In this document: in pieces, positions 12,164 through 24,568 of the stretch
Position numbering within the stretch: the stretch's first letter is position 1
Layout: each line of letters starts with the position of its first letter
Source of the DNA: Chamaecyparis obtusa
Taxonomy: Eukaryota; Streptophyta; Pinopsida; Cupressales; Cupressaceae
Assembly (NCBI GenBank): GCA_027943335.1
Contig: BSBK01001879.1
Location: forward strand, 909,501 to 973,500
Direction of reading: 5' to 3'
Length of the DNA stretch: 64,000 nucleotides
Program-made: the position numbers and the translations under genes
The notes under the pieces: model-generated
The model's database searches: none
Seen by the model: the letters and a program-made list of their open reading frames with translations, nothing else
Told to the model about the DNA's origin: nothing

Positions 12164-12176
12164 TGGTATCAGAGTG
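12164..12176 (+). promoter_or_regulatory. Element F primer-binding site
   Basis: TGGTATCAGAGTG begins two bases after the LTR. It is the usual complement of the 3' end of initiator tRNA-Met used by many plant LTR retrotransposons. Confidence 0.8.
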
Positions 12177-12325
12177 AAGTTTCATTCTTATGGAAGCTGA
12201 ATTCTATTTCCTAAGATTGAGAAGCCCTAAAAAACAAATTATGGGGTGGTAGAGCAAGGATCTAGCTTGCAATTGCAAAATACTCATGCAAGACAGTAGG
12301 GACAGGAAACAATAGAGGTGTATCA

Positions 12326-13430
12326 AGGAGAGATACATATCTAGCTATGTTAGATATGTTGAGACTGATTGAAACTAAATTAGAAGTTGTCAAAACCACC
12401 CAGAGAAGAGGTCACCATGTAGATGATGCGAGTGATGAAGAAGAAGAAGAAGAAATAGAGGAAGAAGAGCATCCAGAGACCAATCAAGGAGATGATAGAT
12501 TCTTAAGAGCCCTAACTAGGGTAAATGTAAGACCATATTTCAATCCACCGAACTATGATGGTAAGTTATATTTAGATGAATTACTTGATTGGATCAAACA
12601 AATGAAGAAATACTTTGAATTTGAAGATCCAAGTAAGGGCAAGAAGGTAAAATATGCTTGCACAAAGTTGAGAGGATGTGCACCATTATGGTGAGAACAT
12701 TTGCAAATTGATAGATGAAGAAGAGGAAAGGAAAATATAAAACCATTGGATATGATAGTGAATAAGTTGAAGGCAGATTCTTACTTATTGATTACCAAGT
12801 GAATTTTTTTAGGAAGTTGCAAAACCTAAAGTAGAAGGAATATAGTTTGAAAGAGAACGTCGAGGAATTCTAAAAGTTGGACATTAGATCTAGTCATACA
12901 CAGGATGATGTTGAGAGGGTTGCAAGGTATCTCAATGGATTGAGAGTGTCTATACAAGATGAGATCAGTTTGGTCAAATTGTAGAGTGTGGAAGAGGCTT
13001 ACCAATATTCCCTAAAAGCTGAGGAAATTTTTAACAAAAGGCATGAACAAAGATAAAAAGGAAGAGGTGGAATATTTCAAAGAGTTGGATCCTTGGGAGG
13101 AGGAAGATATTATGCAGATTGGGACAAGGGAAAGGTTGTAAGCAAAGAGGATAGTTCACATTGAAGGGATGATAGAAACTTCCATGAGAATGGTGGACAA
13201 AATGGCTATAGGAGAGATGATAGAAGAATGTTTAGAGGAAATTGTCTCAAGTGTGGTGGAAAAGGTCATAGATTCTTTGAATGTACTCAATGAAACTTAA
13301 ACAAGAGGATAGACAATAGAGGAATAAATATTTTTGTTGAAGAGCAACCTAGTGGATCTCTGAACCAATTCAAAGATAGAGAAGCATTGATGATAAGGAG
13401 AGGCCTATGTTAGAATGAGATGGATAAATA
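12326..13430 (+). pseudogene. Element F gag (capsid/nucleocapsid) remnant
   Basis: The first open stretch (12347-12694) has an acidic Glu-rich segment followed by VRPYFNPPNYDGKL-LDELLDWI, a typical gypsy gag capsid start. Later frames continue with RVARYLNGLRVSIQDE (about 12915) and end in one CCHC zinc knuckle, CLKCGGKGHRFFEC (about 13238-13279). Stops and frame changes interrupt it. It is homologous to the better preserved gag of element G. Confidence 0.75.
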
Positions 13431-13439
13431 GCCCTTGCA

Positions 13440-13687
13440 AAGGAAGAGGTTCAATACAAGATGCGAAATTGATATAAAATGTTGTAAAGTGATTATTGAT
13501 AGTGGTAGTTCAGATAACCTAGTGTTAAAGGAGTTGGTTAGCAAGTTAAATTTGTAGAGATTGAAGCATCTTAAACCTTATCAAATAGCACGGATTTGAG
13601 ATGATCATAAGGTATTAGTAAGTGAATAATTTTTTGGTGAAATTTAATATTAGATCTTATTAGGATGAAGTTATATGTGATATTATG
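13440..13687 (+). pseudogene. Element F protease, 5' part (split by element G)
   Basis: The retropepsin active-site motif is visible as VIIDSGSSDNLV at about 13487-13522. The domain stops at the G insertion and resumes after the target duplication at 17821 with a P-M-D-M-C-H-x-LLGRPW motif, the usual end of this protease family. Several TAG and TGA stops are present. Confidence 0.8.
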
Positions 13688-14731
13688 TGATGCAGGAGCA
13701 TCTTGGGCTTTGAGAAATCTTGCATCACCAAAAACATTTCTTATTTTCTATTGTTTGCATTATAATTATTGCATTTATTAGTTTCATGTTGTGTGAAGCC
13801 TACATGATGTTGAGGACCTATTTTGAAACCTTCTCATATGATCTCATAAGGATTGGATGGACCATTTCAAAGTTGGAGTTGTTTTACTAGCCGTCGGAGC
13901 CGTATTTTCCTATAGTTTTCATGTTGATTGTGCGTCATGTAGCCATTGATCCTTAATGAATCAGCCTTTGCACTCTTATGGAGTTCAAGAGAACCTAAAT
14001 TAATATCTTCACCTAAGACCGCAAGTCCTAATCCATTATGAGCTAAAAGTTATGATCATTTTTCTTGGGTACCTATTTTCAGCCAGTTTACATGTGAAAC
14101 ATGGAGTGTTTCTTCTTGCGCAGTTCTGTATGATGAGATGGGGCCTTACAAAGTCAAGGACATGTTATTGGGTCATTTGTGGACCTAAATGTAAAGATGC
14201 ATTAAGTTTTGATCATTCTAGCATTAGTTTTGGTTTAATCTTCCAGACTGGACCCATAATGTAATTAAATGCTTGACTGGCTAACTTGTGGCTTAGCTGG
14301 CTATATATTGAGAGCTTGGGTAGATGTTTAGGGGAGAGGGGTAGTAGTATGAGAGTATAAGCATAATTGGATCATGCAAGATCTTGTAGATCAGATGTTT
14401 TATCTGATATTGTAATAACAGAGCTAGTGGTTTGCATACTTGGGAACAAGGAGATTGCTTGGAGGCTTGCGAGCTCAAGTTTAGACCTGCCTTAGTGTTT
14501 CCATTAGTTACTGATATGTTTTTAGAGCTAGGATAGCTAGGAGATTGTAGAGATACTTTGTAATTTCATTGTATAAGGCTGAAACCTGGAAGGCCTCATA
14601 GTCGGGCATGTTGAATGAAATTCTATTTTGAAGCATTATCTTGTTGAATTTCGTTGTGCTTGTTGTTGTTATAATTGGCAGTGTAGGTTTGGACCATCCA
14701 TTATTGGATCCTCCATCCCTGCCCTGCGTCA
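13688..14731 (+). repeat. Element G 5' LTR
   Basis: 1044 bp. It contains GGCTATATATTGAGAGC (about 14300), a likely TATA region. Identity to the 3' LTR is high by eye, with most differences being transitions. Confidence 0.95.
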
Positions 14732-14733
14732 AG

Positions 14734-14746
14734 TTGTATCACAGCT
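14734..14746 (+). promoter_or_regulatory. Element G degenerate primer-binding site
   Basis: TTGTATCACAGCT follows the LTR at the same 2-bp spacing as in element F. It resembles TGGTATCAGAGC with substitutions. Confidence 0.5.
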
Positions 14747-14814
14747 TGAAGATCTTGAGTGTATGGAAAGAGCGTTAAGGTTTAGGTAGTCTACACCAGG
14801 ACCTTGGATTGAAG

Positions 14815-16743
14815 ATGCCTCTGAGAAGAGCTCCCGAGATCTCAGAGGGAGAACCTACTGAAGAATTAAGTCTTGATGATTTTAGGGCTTTGCAGAAACA
14901 AGTGCAAGATCTACAAGAGGAATTGAGAAAGAAGACTACCTTGAGAGGGGATAGTGATGATGAATCTAAAGAAGATCACTTTGAAGAAACTATAGAAGAA
15001 GCTAGAGATCCAGAGGAGAATAGAATCCTGAAAGCTATGCCTAAAATTGGGAAGAGACCTACGATGGAAGTTTCTACATTTGCTGGAAGCCTTAGGCCAG
15101 AAGAGTTGATTGATTGGATTAATGAGATGGATGAGTACTTTGAGTATCAAGAAATGGAAGATCCTAATAGAGTTTGATTTGCAAAGACTAAGTTGAAAGG
15201 TCATGCAAATATTTGGTGGAGAGAAGTTCAATTGGAAAGAAGTAGAAGAGGAAAAGAAAAGATCACTAGATGGAACTGAATGGTTGACAAGTTGAAGAAG
15301 CAATTCATTCCTGTGGATTATGAATTGGAGATGTTCAAGAAGATGCAAGCCTTGAAACAGACTAACAAAATAGTGCAAGAGTATACTAAAGAGTTTTACA
15401 GACTCCTGATCAGGACTGGTCATTCTGAAGCTGATAAAGAGAAGGTTGCTAGGTATGTTTATGGCTTGAGACCTAGTATTCAAGAAGAGTTACTTACTGT
15501 TCGGATGACAAATATAGGAGATGCTTATCAAATGGCATTAAAGATTGAGGAAAAGTTGAACAAGAAGTTTGAAGGGAGACAAAATAGGAACCGAGGTGGT
15601 AAGACTGATGAAACAATTGCTGGAGGTAATGTGGTAGAGAATCCTAAGAAGACTGATGTAGAATCAGGTAGTGGTCAAGCCACTAAGAACTTCAATAATG
15701 GATAGAGAGGAAGATGGAAAAATGAGTTCACTGGTACTTGTTATCAATGTGGTGAATAGGGTCATAGAATTTTCCAATGTCCTAAAAAAAGAGTTGCATT
15801 AACTGCTGAAGAAAACATTGAGAATGTTGCGAAACAAGATGAATTTCTTCTCACTGGGAGGTTGGCTACATGTGTCCAGGAACCAGTGCAAAGAAGAAAT
15901 TTTTTTAGAACCAAATGTAAGTGCAAGGATAAGGTATGTAATGTTATAGTTTATGGTGGTAGTTCTGAAAACTTTGTTTCAGAGGAAATAGTTAGTAAAT
16001 TAAATTTGGAAAGGAAGAAACATCCTAATCCTTATCAGATTAGTTGGATACAAGATGTGTCTAAGGTTAGGATTGAAGAGCAATGCTTAGTTAATTTTTA
16101 GATTAGATCTTATCATGATGAAATCTTATGTGATATATTGCCTATGGATGCTTGTCATTTGTTGCTTGGGAGACCTTGGCAATTTGATAGACATGTTATG
16201 TTTGATGGTCATGCAAATGCACATGTGGTAATGCATGGTGGATCCAGACACAAGTTGTTACCTTTACAAGAAGTTGGGGCTAGTGGATGTGGAGTTATCA
16301 GGTGTTGTCCTTATGACAAACATCAGGAGGAAAGAATTAATGAACCTATTCCTATGGATAAAAGGAAGATAAGTTTGAAAGAAAAAGAGAATGATATAGT
16401 TGAGGAATTTATAGAGATTAAGAGATAGATGGACTTTCTGAAAAAGATAGTGCAGCAAATGATAGCACTAGTGACAGAGAGGGATGCAGATGATGCTACG
16501 TTTATTAGTAAGTCTGGAGAAGATGTGATTCACTGAAGTGTCGATGTAATCAAAAGTGGAAAAGATGGTCAGAATCAGTTTCTGTCAGTAGCAGAAAGGA
16601 AAGATGAGAAAAGTGCAAGACAAGCTGATTTGTTGAGTGTGACAGTGGATAAAGTAAAGACATCATGGAATGAAGGACAAGAGGAGATATGGGTTAAGAA
16701 TAGATATGGAATACATGTTCTAATTCCCTTGAAATGTTCATGA
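14815..16743 (+). pseudogene. Element G gag-protease ORF, frame-preserved with in-frame stops
   Basis: One frame runs 643 codons from ATG 14815 to TGA 16741-16743, broken only by in-frame stops and with no frameshift. The N-terminus is acidic with a coiled-coil-like Leu/Gln/Glu stretch (residues about 20-45). A gypsy capsid follows (STFAGSLRPEELIDWI at about residue 88; ARYVYGLRPSIQEELL at about 215). A CCHC knuckle CYQCGE-GHRIFQC is near 15739-15780, with a TAG inside it. The protease has YGGSSENFV (Asp-to-Tyr at the catalytic position) and PMDACHLLLGRPW (16141). The C-terminal 200 residues have no family I recognise. No RT follows before the 3' LTR. Confidence 0.85.
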
Positions 16744-16772
16744 GAACATTCTTTTTATTTACCTGGGGTGTC

Positions 16773-17815
16773 TGATGCAAGAGCATCTCGGGCTTTGAGC
16801 AATCTTGCATCACCAAAAATATTTCCTATTTTATGTTGTTTGCATTATAATTATTACATTTATTAGTTTCATGTTGTGAGAAGCCTACATGATGTTGAGG
16901 ACCTATTTTGGAACCTTCTCCTATGATCTCCTAAGGATTGGATGGACTGTTTCAAAGTTGGAGTTGTTTACTAGCCGTTGGAGTTGTATTTTCCTACAGT
17001 TTTTGTGCTGATTGCGCGTTGTGTAGTCATTGATCCTTAATGAATCAGCCTTTGTGATCTTATGGAGTTCAAGAGAACCTAAATTAATATCTTCACCTAA
17101 GACTACAAGTCCTAATTCATTATAAGCTAAAAGTTATGACCATTTTTCTCGGGTACCTATTTTCAGCCAGTTTACACGTGAAACATGGAGTGTTTCTTCT
17201 TGCGCGGTTCCGTGTGATGAGATGGGGCCTTGCGAAGTTAGGGACATGTTATTGGGTCATGTGTGGACCTAAATGTAAAGGTGCATTAAGTTTTGATCAT
17301 TCTAGAATTAGTTTTGGTTTAATCTTCCAGACTGGACCCATAATGTAATTAAATGCCTGACTGGTTGACTTGTAGCTTAGTTGGCTATATATTGAGAGCT
17401 TGGGTAGATGTTTAGGGGAGAGGGATAGTAGTATGAGAATCAAAGCATAATTGGATCATGCAAGATCTTGTAGATCAGATGTTTTATCTGATATTGTAAT
17501 AACAGAGCTAGTGGTTTGCATACTTGGGAACAAGGAGATTGCTTGGAGGCTTGCGAGCTCAAGTTTAGATCTGCCTTAGTGTTTCCATCATTTACTAATA
17601 TGTTTTTAGAGCTAGGATAGCTAGGATATTGTAGAGATACTTTTTAATTTCATTGTATAAGGTCAAAACCCAGAAGGCCTCACAACCAGGCATGTGGAAT
17701 GAAATTATATTTTGAAGCATTATCTTGTTGAATTTCGATGTGCTTGTTGTTGTTATAATTGGCAATGTAGGTTTGGAACATCCATTATTGGATCCTCCAT
17801 CCCCATCCTGCATCA
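16773..17815 (+). repeat. Element G 3' LTR
   Basis: 1043 bp, TGATGCAAGAGCATC...ATCCTGCATCA, followed directly by TTATG, the second copy of the target duplication. The preceding ACCTGGGGTGTC is a poor polypurine tract. Confidence 0.95.
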
Positions 17816-17820
17816 TTATG

Positions 17821-19500
17821 CCTATGGATATGTGTCATATCTTGTTGGGTAGACCATGGAAGTATGATAGACAATTGTTGCATGATGGTACAAAGAATAT
17901 ATATATAATATTGTGGTTAATAGAATGAAACAAGTGTTATTGCCTTTGGAAGAGACTCCTAAGAGTGAGATTTGTACTACTGTTAGAGTTTTATTGGTTG
18001 AAGGAAGGAAGTGCTTTGATGGTTTGAAGAGTGAAAGTATGTGTTACACTTTGATTCCTAAGAAGTCTAATTTAGGAGAAGAGGAAGGACAAAAAAAGGA
18101 AGTTAAAGAGTTATTGACAAAGTATGAAGACATAATCTTAGATAATGTGCTTGATGGATTACCACATGTGAGGAGTAGCAACCATTGCATGGATATGATT
18201 CCTAGAGAAAGTTTTCCAAACAAAGTAGCACATCATATGACACCTGTAGAGAATGAGGATTTGAATAAGCAAGTGAAAGGTTTGTTGAAGAAGAGTTTGA
18301 TCAGAGAAAGTTTGAATCCTTGTGCAGTACCAATTGTATTAGAACCTAAGAAGAATAGAGAGTGGATAATGTGTACAAATTCTAGAGAAATTAATTAGAT
18401 CATAGTGAAGTATAGTTTCCTTTACCTAGGATGGATGACATAATGGATTGTTTGAGTGGAGCCAAATATTTCACAAAGATAGATTTGAAGAGTGAATATC
18501 ATCAAATTAGAATGAAAGAAGGAGATGAGTGGAAGACTATATGAAGACAAATGAAAGATGGTATGAATGGTTAGTGATGCCCTTTGGATTGACTAATGTA
18601 CATAATACTTTCATAAGATTGATGAATGAGGTATTGAAGAAATTTTTGGGTAAGTTTGTGATTGTACACTTGGATAAAATTTTGCTTTTCAGTAAGTCAA
18701 AAGAAGATCATTATTACATTTGAGATGAGTATTATAGAGGTTGAGAGAAGAGAAGTTACTTATAAACATTAAGAAGTATAGTTTCATGAAGGAAGAGATA
18801 GTGTATTTAGGATTTGTGATGTATGTGAATAGATTGAAGATAGATCCTGAGAAAGTAAAAGAAATTATTGAATGGACTACAGAAAGTGTTGGAGAGGTAA
18901 GATCATTTCATGGATTAGCTATTTTCTATCGTATGTTCACTAGGAATTTTAGTTCAGTTTGTCATCCTATGTTTGAGATAATGAGAGGTGACTAAAAGGA
19001 TTTTAAGTGGACAAATGGAGCCCATAGAAGCTTTGAGTTGTTGAAACAAAAGGTGACTGAACAACCTATGTTGGCATTTCCTGATTTCAATAAGGTATTT
19101 CAAGTTGATTGTGATGCAAGTGGGAATGCAATTAGAGTAGTATTGAGCTATGAAGGAAGACATGTTGCTTATTTCAGTAAGAAGTTGAATGATGCAAAGA
19201 AAAGATATTCAGTTTATGATAAAAAAAAATTATATGCCATAGTTCAAGCCTTGAAGAAGTGGAGACATTACTTGTGGCCTAAGGAGTTTGTGTTATATAT
19301 CGATTATCGATCATTGTAATATTTGAATAGTCAAGGTAAGTTAAATTGGAGACATATGGGATGGGTTGAATTCTTACAGAGTTATACTTTTGTTTTGAAA
19401 CATAGGAGTGGTAATTCAAAAATATTTGTTGATGCTTTGAGTAGGAGAAGGAATTTTTTGACTAAGATGAGAGTTGTCATGTTAGGATTTGATCAATTAA
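17821..19500 (+). pseudogene. Element F protease end, reverse transcriptase and RNase H
   Basis: After the G insertion the protease ends (17821-17880). The RT starts about 18060 and includes [20 protein letters not shown] (about 18460), then EWLVMPFGLTN (about 18570). The catalytic YxDD box is changed to HLDK (about 18669). The tether (18741-18995) has YLGFVM. RNase H (19038-19320) begins with FQVDCDASG and includes YSVYDKKKLYAIVQALKKWRHYL. Frames change at least twice and stops are common. Order and motifs are chromovirus-like. Confidence 0.85.
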
Positions 19501-19539
19501 AAACCTTGTATTAGGATTACCCTGATTTTACCAAACCTC

Positions 19540-20720
19540 ATAAAGCTTGTAAAGAACCTATTGAACTACACCTAACTAAGTGGTTGGATTATTTCATTCA
19601 GGAGGATATGTTATTCAAAGGAAATTATTTGTGTGTGCCTAGAAGTTTAATGAGAGACAATTTGATTTAAAAAAAAGCATTAAGGAGGATTAGCAAGACA
19701 CTTCAGTATTGACAAGACAATAAATTTGGTGATTTAGAATTACTTTTGGCCTCAGATTCATAGGGATGTCAAGAAATTTATTCTGAGTTGTTGAGTTTGT
19801 CAAGTTGCAAAAGGAAGTATCAACATGTGGGATTGTATAAGCCTTTGACAATGCCAAATAGATCTTGGGAAGACATTAGCATGGGATTTATACCTGGGTT
19901 GCCTAAGACACATAAATGTAATGATTCTATATTTTTGGTTGTGGATCAATTTTTAAAGATGCCTCATTCCATACCTTGTAAGAAGATGCCAAATGCAATA
20001 CATGCAGCAGACCTATTATTTAGGGAAGTTGTGAGATAGCATGGATTACCCAAGAGCATTGTTTCGAACAAAGATACTAAGTTTATTGGTTATTTTTGGA
20101 AGACACCATGGAATAAGATGAATACTAATTTGAAGTTTAGTTCTACATTTCACCCATAGACCGATGGACAAAAATAAGTAGTAAATAGAAGTTTGGGTAA
20201 TTTACTAAGGTGTTTGGTTGGAGAGAAGATTGGGAATTGGGAATTAGTCATTTCTCAAGAAGAGTTTGCATATAATAATTCAATGAATAGGAGAATAGGG
20301 AAAATGTTATTTGAGATTTTTCCAGACATGAATCCTAATGGAGTATTAGAATTGAGAGACATTAGTCATGAATATAAAAGGAGTGTTGAAGTATAAGAGT
20401 TTTTAGATCACATGAATTCATTACATAATCAAGTTAGACAACATTTAGAAGATATGAATCAAAAGTATAAGAAGAAGGTAGATGAGAAGAGAAGACATAA
20501 GAAATTTTAAGTGGAAGATGAAGTGATGGCATATTTGAGGAAGGGAATATGTCCAATTGGAACATACAATAAGCTGAAGATGAGAAAGTTGGGACCTCAC
20601 AAGATCTTGAGGAAATTTGATTCAGGAAATGTTTATGAAGTTGAGCTGCCAGAGACTATGGATATATTACCTATATTCAATATTGAAGATCTATATGAGT
20701 ACCATGAGATATAATTTAAT
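19540..20720 (+). pseudogene. Element F integrase
   Basis: Recognisable parts are the LCVPRSLMRD segment before the zinc domain (about 19630), SWEDISMGFIPGLPK with the first catalytic Asp (about 19865), FLVVDQFLKMPHSIPC (19938), a degenerate core to about 20170, and a C-terminal GPY/F-like module LGPHKILRKFDSGNVYEVELP (20590-20650). Several stops and shifts are present. Confidence 0.8.
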
Positions 20721-20768
20721 GGTGATGACAATGGATTAAAGTTGGAGCAATGGTTTACTAAGAAGTAA

Positions 20769-20912
20769 TTGGATGAGATTGAATATATTTTAGATCATCG
20801 AGTTGGTAAAAGCACTAGAGGTAGATAGTACTTTGAGTATCTTGTGAAGTGGAAAAATAGACCAGTTGAGGATTATTCATGGATTTCTAAGGCTAAGGTA
20901 GACCATCTTGGT
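20769..20912 (+). pseudogene. Element F chromodomain
   Basis: The frame reads ILDHRVGKSTRGR, then YFEYLVKWKN, then EDYSWISKAKVDHL. The aromatic YLVKWK and SW--- positions are those of a chromodomain fused to integrase in chromoviruses, where it steers insertion to particular chromatin. One TAG interrupts it. Confidence 0.85.
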
Positions 20913-20964
20913 TTTCCTTTAACATCAAAATGAGAGGCTCACTTTTCAAATAATCCTCTATGTC

Positions 20965-21743
20965 TAATGTAGGAGCATTCTTGGCTCATGGAAATCTTGC
21001 ATCAACCAATAATATTTATTTTTTGTTTATTCTTATTTTGTCAATTTTGTGTTTGCTATGGTGTTCCTTTGAGTTGGCTCATTTGTTGTTACGAACCTCA
21101 AGGCATGTTCTAGACATCACATTTCACCTTTTTTGGGGTTTGTACCTTGATTTGGTACTTCTCCGTGGACATATCTCAGATTCTTGTTTGGTCCTATGTG
21201 TTCTTTATGTTTAACAACTAAGTTGGAAGTTTCTGATCATGTGAAACAATTTCATGTTTTGCGAAGCTTCGTGGCACATCATTCAATATTATTGAGCTGG
21301 TGGTAGATATACCTTTGGTTTCATGTTATATTTCTTATCGTTTTGGTTGATTTCCTTTGATTTAGGTCCTAAACTATATTTTGTATTGCGTTTTCCTTAC
21401 TTAGGAAAATGTGATTCTTCTTGGCCAACATGTTTCTTGTGAAAGCTCTATATATTGATGTAATTGATCTTTGGGAAGGGAGATTTTAGATAGATAACCT
21501 CTCAAAGGCTATCATTAAAGAATAATCTAGAATTCATTAAATCATCAAGCCTATATGCTTGGAATGTATGCCTACATGTTGTTGACCAACTGGATGTAAT
21601 TTCACGAATCTATATTAAAGTGAACATCTGATATTGCATGCTCTTTATCTCTTGTTGTTGTTTTGGTGATTGTTTTCGATATGTGACTCTTGCTACATGG
21701 TTAGATTGTCCTCATTGAGGATCCTCTTTCCATGATCGCATCA
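20965..21743 (+). repeat. Element F 3' LTR
   Basis: 779 bp, TAATGTAGGAGCATTC...GATCGCATCA. The start has lost the usual TGATG by one substitution. It is followed by AATCT, the diverged target duplication. Confidence 0.88.
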
Positions 21744-22536
21744 AATCTACACTCCTAACGTTTCCTTAAAGAATCCATTATTTTGGATGTCTAACAGAAT
21801 AAAATAGAGATATATAAATAGTGCATGTTTAACTATAAATATCAACAATATTCACTAGTAAAAAAATGAAAAATCATAGTATAATTACATATAATTGGCT
21901 CAAACTATACAAAGGAATCCAAAGAACAAGCCTCCCTCATGTTGTAATTCAACCCCCAAATATTTCAAAAATTTCTATCTCATTGGTAAGTAACACTGGT
22001 AAATTAAAATTTTGATATCCAAATTTATAATGCAAGATGTTATTAATTGTATAGGTGAACTCAAGTAGCCTATATTCGTAAAGCTAAACTCGGTTTAGGT
22101 AATACAAAAGTCTAATCTAATTTTGCACCTTTGAAAATATTTTTATACTTTTTCTTCTACTGCTAAGTGATTGCAACAAAGTTGAAATAACTCGACATAC
22201 ACTAAAATTTGAGTGATCTTGAAAGTTTCTTGATGTGCAAAATTTATTACTTCATGTCAAATTTTCAGCTTCATAAAATAAAAAATTGTATTCTTATTGT
22301 ATATTACTTGAACAAATAAAAAATGCTCTTTAGAACTTATAACAATACTTTAACTTGCTTAGAAGTTTTTTCTATGAATGTTTAATTCTACAATGAAATT
22401 ATAAATCATTTTCTATTGTCTTGAGATAATATTTCACATACCAATATTTTCTTGTAAATTTCTAAAATTTGTTTGATAGCTTCTTGAATTTGTAATTGTG
22501 ATTATCTTTTTTAGGTTGACTTGAGCAAGTGGCATG
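21744..22536. other. AT-rich spacer between elements F and X
   Basis: No gene seen. Its last about 120 bp (from about 22415) recur, diverged, just after the 3' LTR of element X at about 50817-50934. Confidence 0.65.
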
Positions 22537-23600
22537 TGTTGGCAAGAGTTAATCCTTAATGTATGGTATGTTGTCATTGATGGAAAATGCCATCATTAAT
22601 CTTGGCCATGATGCAGACAAGCTAGTTCACTGGAGGATTTGTTACCTATATTTGTCTAAGTGTTGGAAGCAAGACAATGATCAGTCAGATAGATCAGTGT
22701 GGTTTAGATAGAATTTTGAGTGTTAGTGCATGTGATTGTAAGGTATGAATGTATACAAACTATTATGTCTATTCTGGTAATCACAGATCTTAAAGTCATC
22801 AGATGCATGAGATATTCACTATGGAATATTGGGTTGACACTTTTTGGAAGAACAAGACAGTTCAGAGAGATTGCATTGGTAGACCTAGTAAATCATTTTT
22901 GTTTATCAGTCTAATGATTGTTGTTGATAGAGGCGACATCAGAGTCTACTTGATTTGGTTAAAAAGGATTGATTTTATGTTTTGATCTTGTTTTGGTGCA
23001 CATACATCTATGCATTTTATTACACTTATTGAGCCTACAAAGTTTATGTTTTGAGGTTATGATTTTATATTTAAGATCAAGTTTCGATTGTGAAGGAAAA
23101 AGAAGTGATTGATGATGATATTGTGACAAGGCAGTAAGAAGAGACTATGTTGATAAGAAAATATATGTTCAGAGCTTTATTGGAATTGTATAGGCATTAT
23201 TGATGCTAATAGTCAGTTCGTTATAGGAATCTAAGTCCACTTCTTTATGTAATTGGCTATAAGCCTTGATGTATTTTAGACATAATTGTTGAGTAGTGAG
23301 CTCTAGGATGTAAGCCCAAATGCAAGTTAATTCCCCTCTTTTGTACTTATGTCTTTAACAAAACACTTATTATCATAGTAGTGAGATATTTGTGGGTATC
23401 ATCCCCACTGAGGTTTTCCCCTTAACGAGGTTTTCCTCGAAAATAAATAATAGTGTTGTGATGTTGATTTTACGTGTTATATTTTATTTACTTGCATTTA
23501 CTTTCTGTATTAAGTTGTGGTTTCAATTTAAAAGGATAAAGAATATTGTTGCACCAATTAACCCCCCCCCCCCCCCTCTCAATGCTCCCTAATCCTAACA
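22537..23600 (+). repeat. Element X 5' LTR
   Basis: 1064 bp, TGTTGGCAAGAG...CTAATCCTAACA. Near the 3' end is a long C tract (about 23563-23576) followed by TCTC, a layout shared with the LTRs of A and C. Confidence 0.92.
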
Positions 23601-23601
23601 A

Positions 23602-23614
23602 TTGGTATCAAAGC
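23602..23614 (+). promoter_or_regulatory. Element X primer-binding site
   Basis: TTGGTATCAAAGC immediately follows the LTR and matches the initiator tRNA-Met type site with one or two changes. Confidence 0.75.
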
Positions 23615-23639
23615 TTAGTTCCTTGGAACAAGTTTAATA

Positions 23640-24568
23640 GGTTGAGGAAGATCCAAATTGCAACACCTAGAAGTATTCAAATTCTGAATTCACTTGAAGA
23701 CCTAGACAAATAAAATGCTCACATTATTAATCTGGAATAAAATTTGAAAGAATCTAATGGATTTATTGACAACTTAAAAAAGCAATTAAGACAATCTAGA
23801 GATAGGAGAAAAGGACTTGTAGATCAGTTATCAGAAAAAGGCACTGACTCTACTTCTAACAGTAACTATGAGAAGATTTTGAAAGAGGGAAACACCCTAA
23901 AAAATGAAATGGAATCTATGGTGATGAAGATCACTAAATCAATTGAAGCCAAAAAGGCTCTTGAAGAATCCCTAAAAGCTAAGAATGAGGAATGCTACAA
24001 ACTAAATAGTGAAGTTGGATAGTTGCAAGTTTTTCTTAAAGAATCCAAACATAATGAGCAAGAACTAGAAATAATCAATGAGGTATTGAGAAGAGACCTA
24101 GCTAATGCTAAAGAATTTTGAGAAAAATTTAGATCTAGCTCTGAGAAACTTGATGAACAGGTTGTAAGTCAGAGACCTCATGTAGATAAGTATGGCTTAG
24201 GATATGAACAAGGAGAATGTTCTAAATCCACTAAAGTAAAGAGAAATTAGATTGAGCAACCTATGAAGACACCTTTAAAGTAGACAAAAGGACAACAATT
24301 TAATGGTAGATGTTTCACATGCAACAAACTTGGACATAGGGAAAAATAATGTCGGATCATATTCAAATACTACACCTTTTTCTGGATATTATTTCACATG
24401 TTGGCAATGTGGACATAGATCTAAACCTAATACAACTGGAGGTAACCCTATATGCTACAAATACAACAATTTTGGTCACATTGTAAGAAATTGTAGATTG
24501 AGTACCAATCAAAATAATCAGAGGTATGTAAAATAGAATGTTATTTGTTACAAATGCAATAAATATGG
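23640..24568 (+). pseudogene. Element X gag, C-terminal half with zinc knuckles
   Basis: A coiled-coil-rich region (about 23744-24120) leads to LDEQVVSQRPHVDKYGLGYE (24148-24207), the DK-GLGY landmark of copia gag proteins. Zinc knuckles follow: CFTCNKLGHREK-C (24313), a CWQCGHR remnant (24399), CYKYNNFGHIVRNC (24451), and a fourth that begins CYKCNKY at 24549. The fourth is cut by element A, its second half resuming at 31458. The usual N-terminal half of copia gag (the MANFRKESPKF type seen in A and C) is absent. Stops are mostly TAG. Confidence 0.75.

Larger units (their letters stand above)
13688..17815 (+). mobile_element. Element G: non-autonomous LTR retrotransposon with gag-protease only (TR-GAG type)
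   Basis: LTRs 13688-14731 (1044 bp) and 16773-17815 (1043 bp) begin TGATGCA and end TGCGTCA or TGCATCA. They are flanked by a perfect 5-bp target duplication TTATG (13683-13687 and 17816-17820). The 2.04-kb interior carries one continuous gag-protease frame and no RT, RNase H or integrase. It is inserted in element F, and its LTR starts resemble F's (TGATG--GGAGCATC, then ATCTTGCATCA). G therefore probably used proteins from F-like chromoviruses; that last step is inference. Confidence 0.92.
11392..21743 (+). mobile_element. Element F: Ty3/gypsy chromovirus LTR retrotransposon, decayed, carrying a nested element
   Basis: Direct LTRs lie at 11392-12161 and 20965-21743. The ends read TGATG...CATCA at the left LTR and TAATG...CATCA at the right. 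Flanking 5-mers are AATAT and AATCT, a target duplication with one later change. The internal order is gag, protease, RT, RNase H, integrase and chromodomain, which defines a chromovirus. Element G (13688-17815) is inserted in the protease, so the original length was about 6.2 kb. There are many stops and several frameshifts; it cannot encode its own proteins now. Confidence 0.9.

Noticed and set aside
14911..15483. 190-codon minus-strand ORF
   Set aside because: It is the antisense shadow of the element G gag.
13683..17820. Two gag-protease reading blocks in one gypsy element, as if by tandem duplication
   Set aside because: The second block is bounded by its own LTR pair and a perfect TTATG duplication, so it is a separate nested element.
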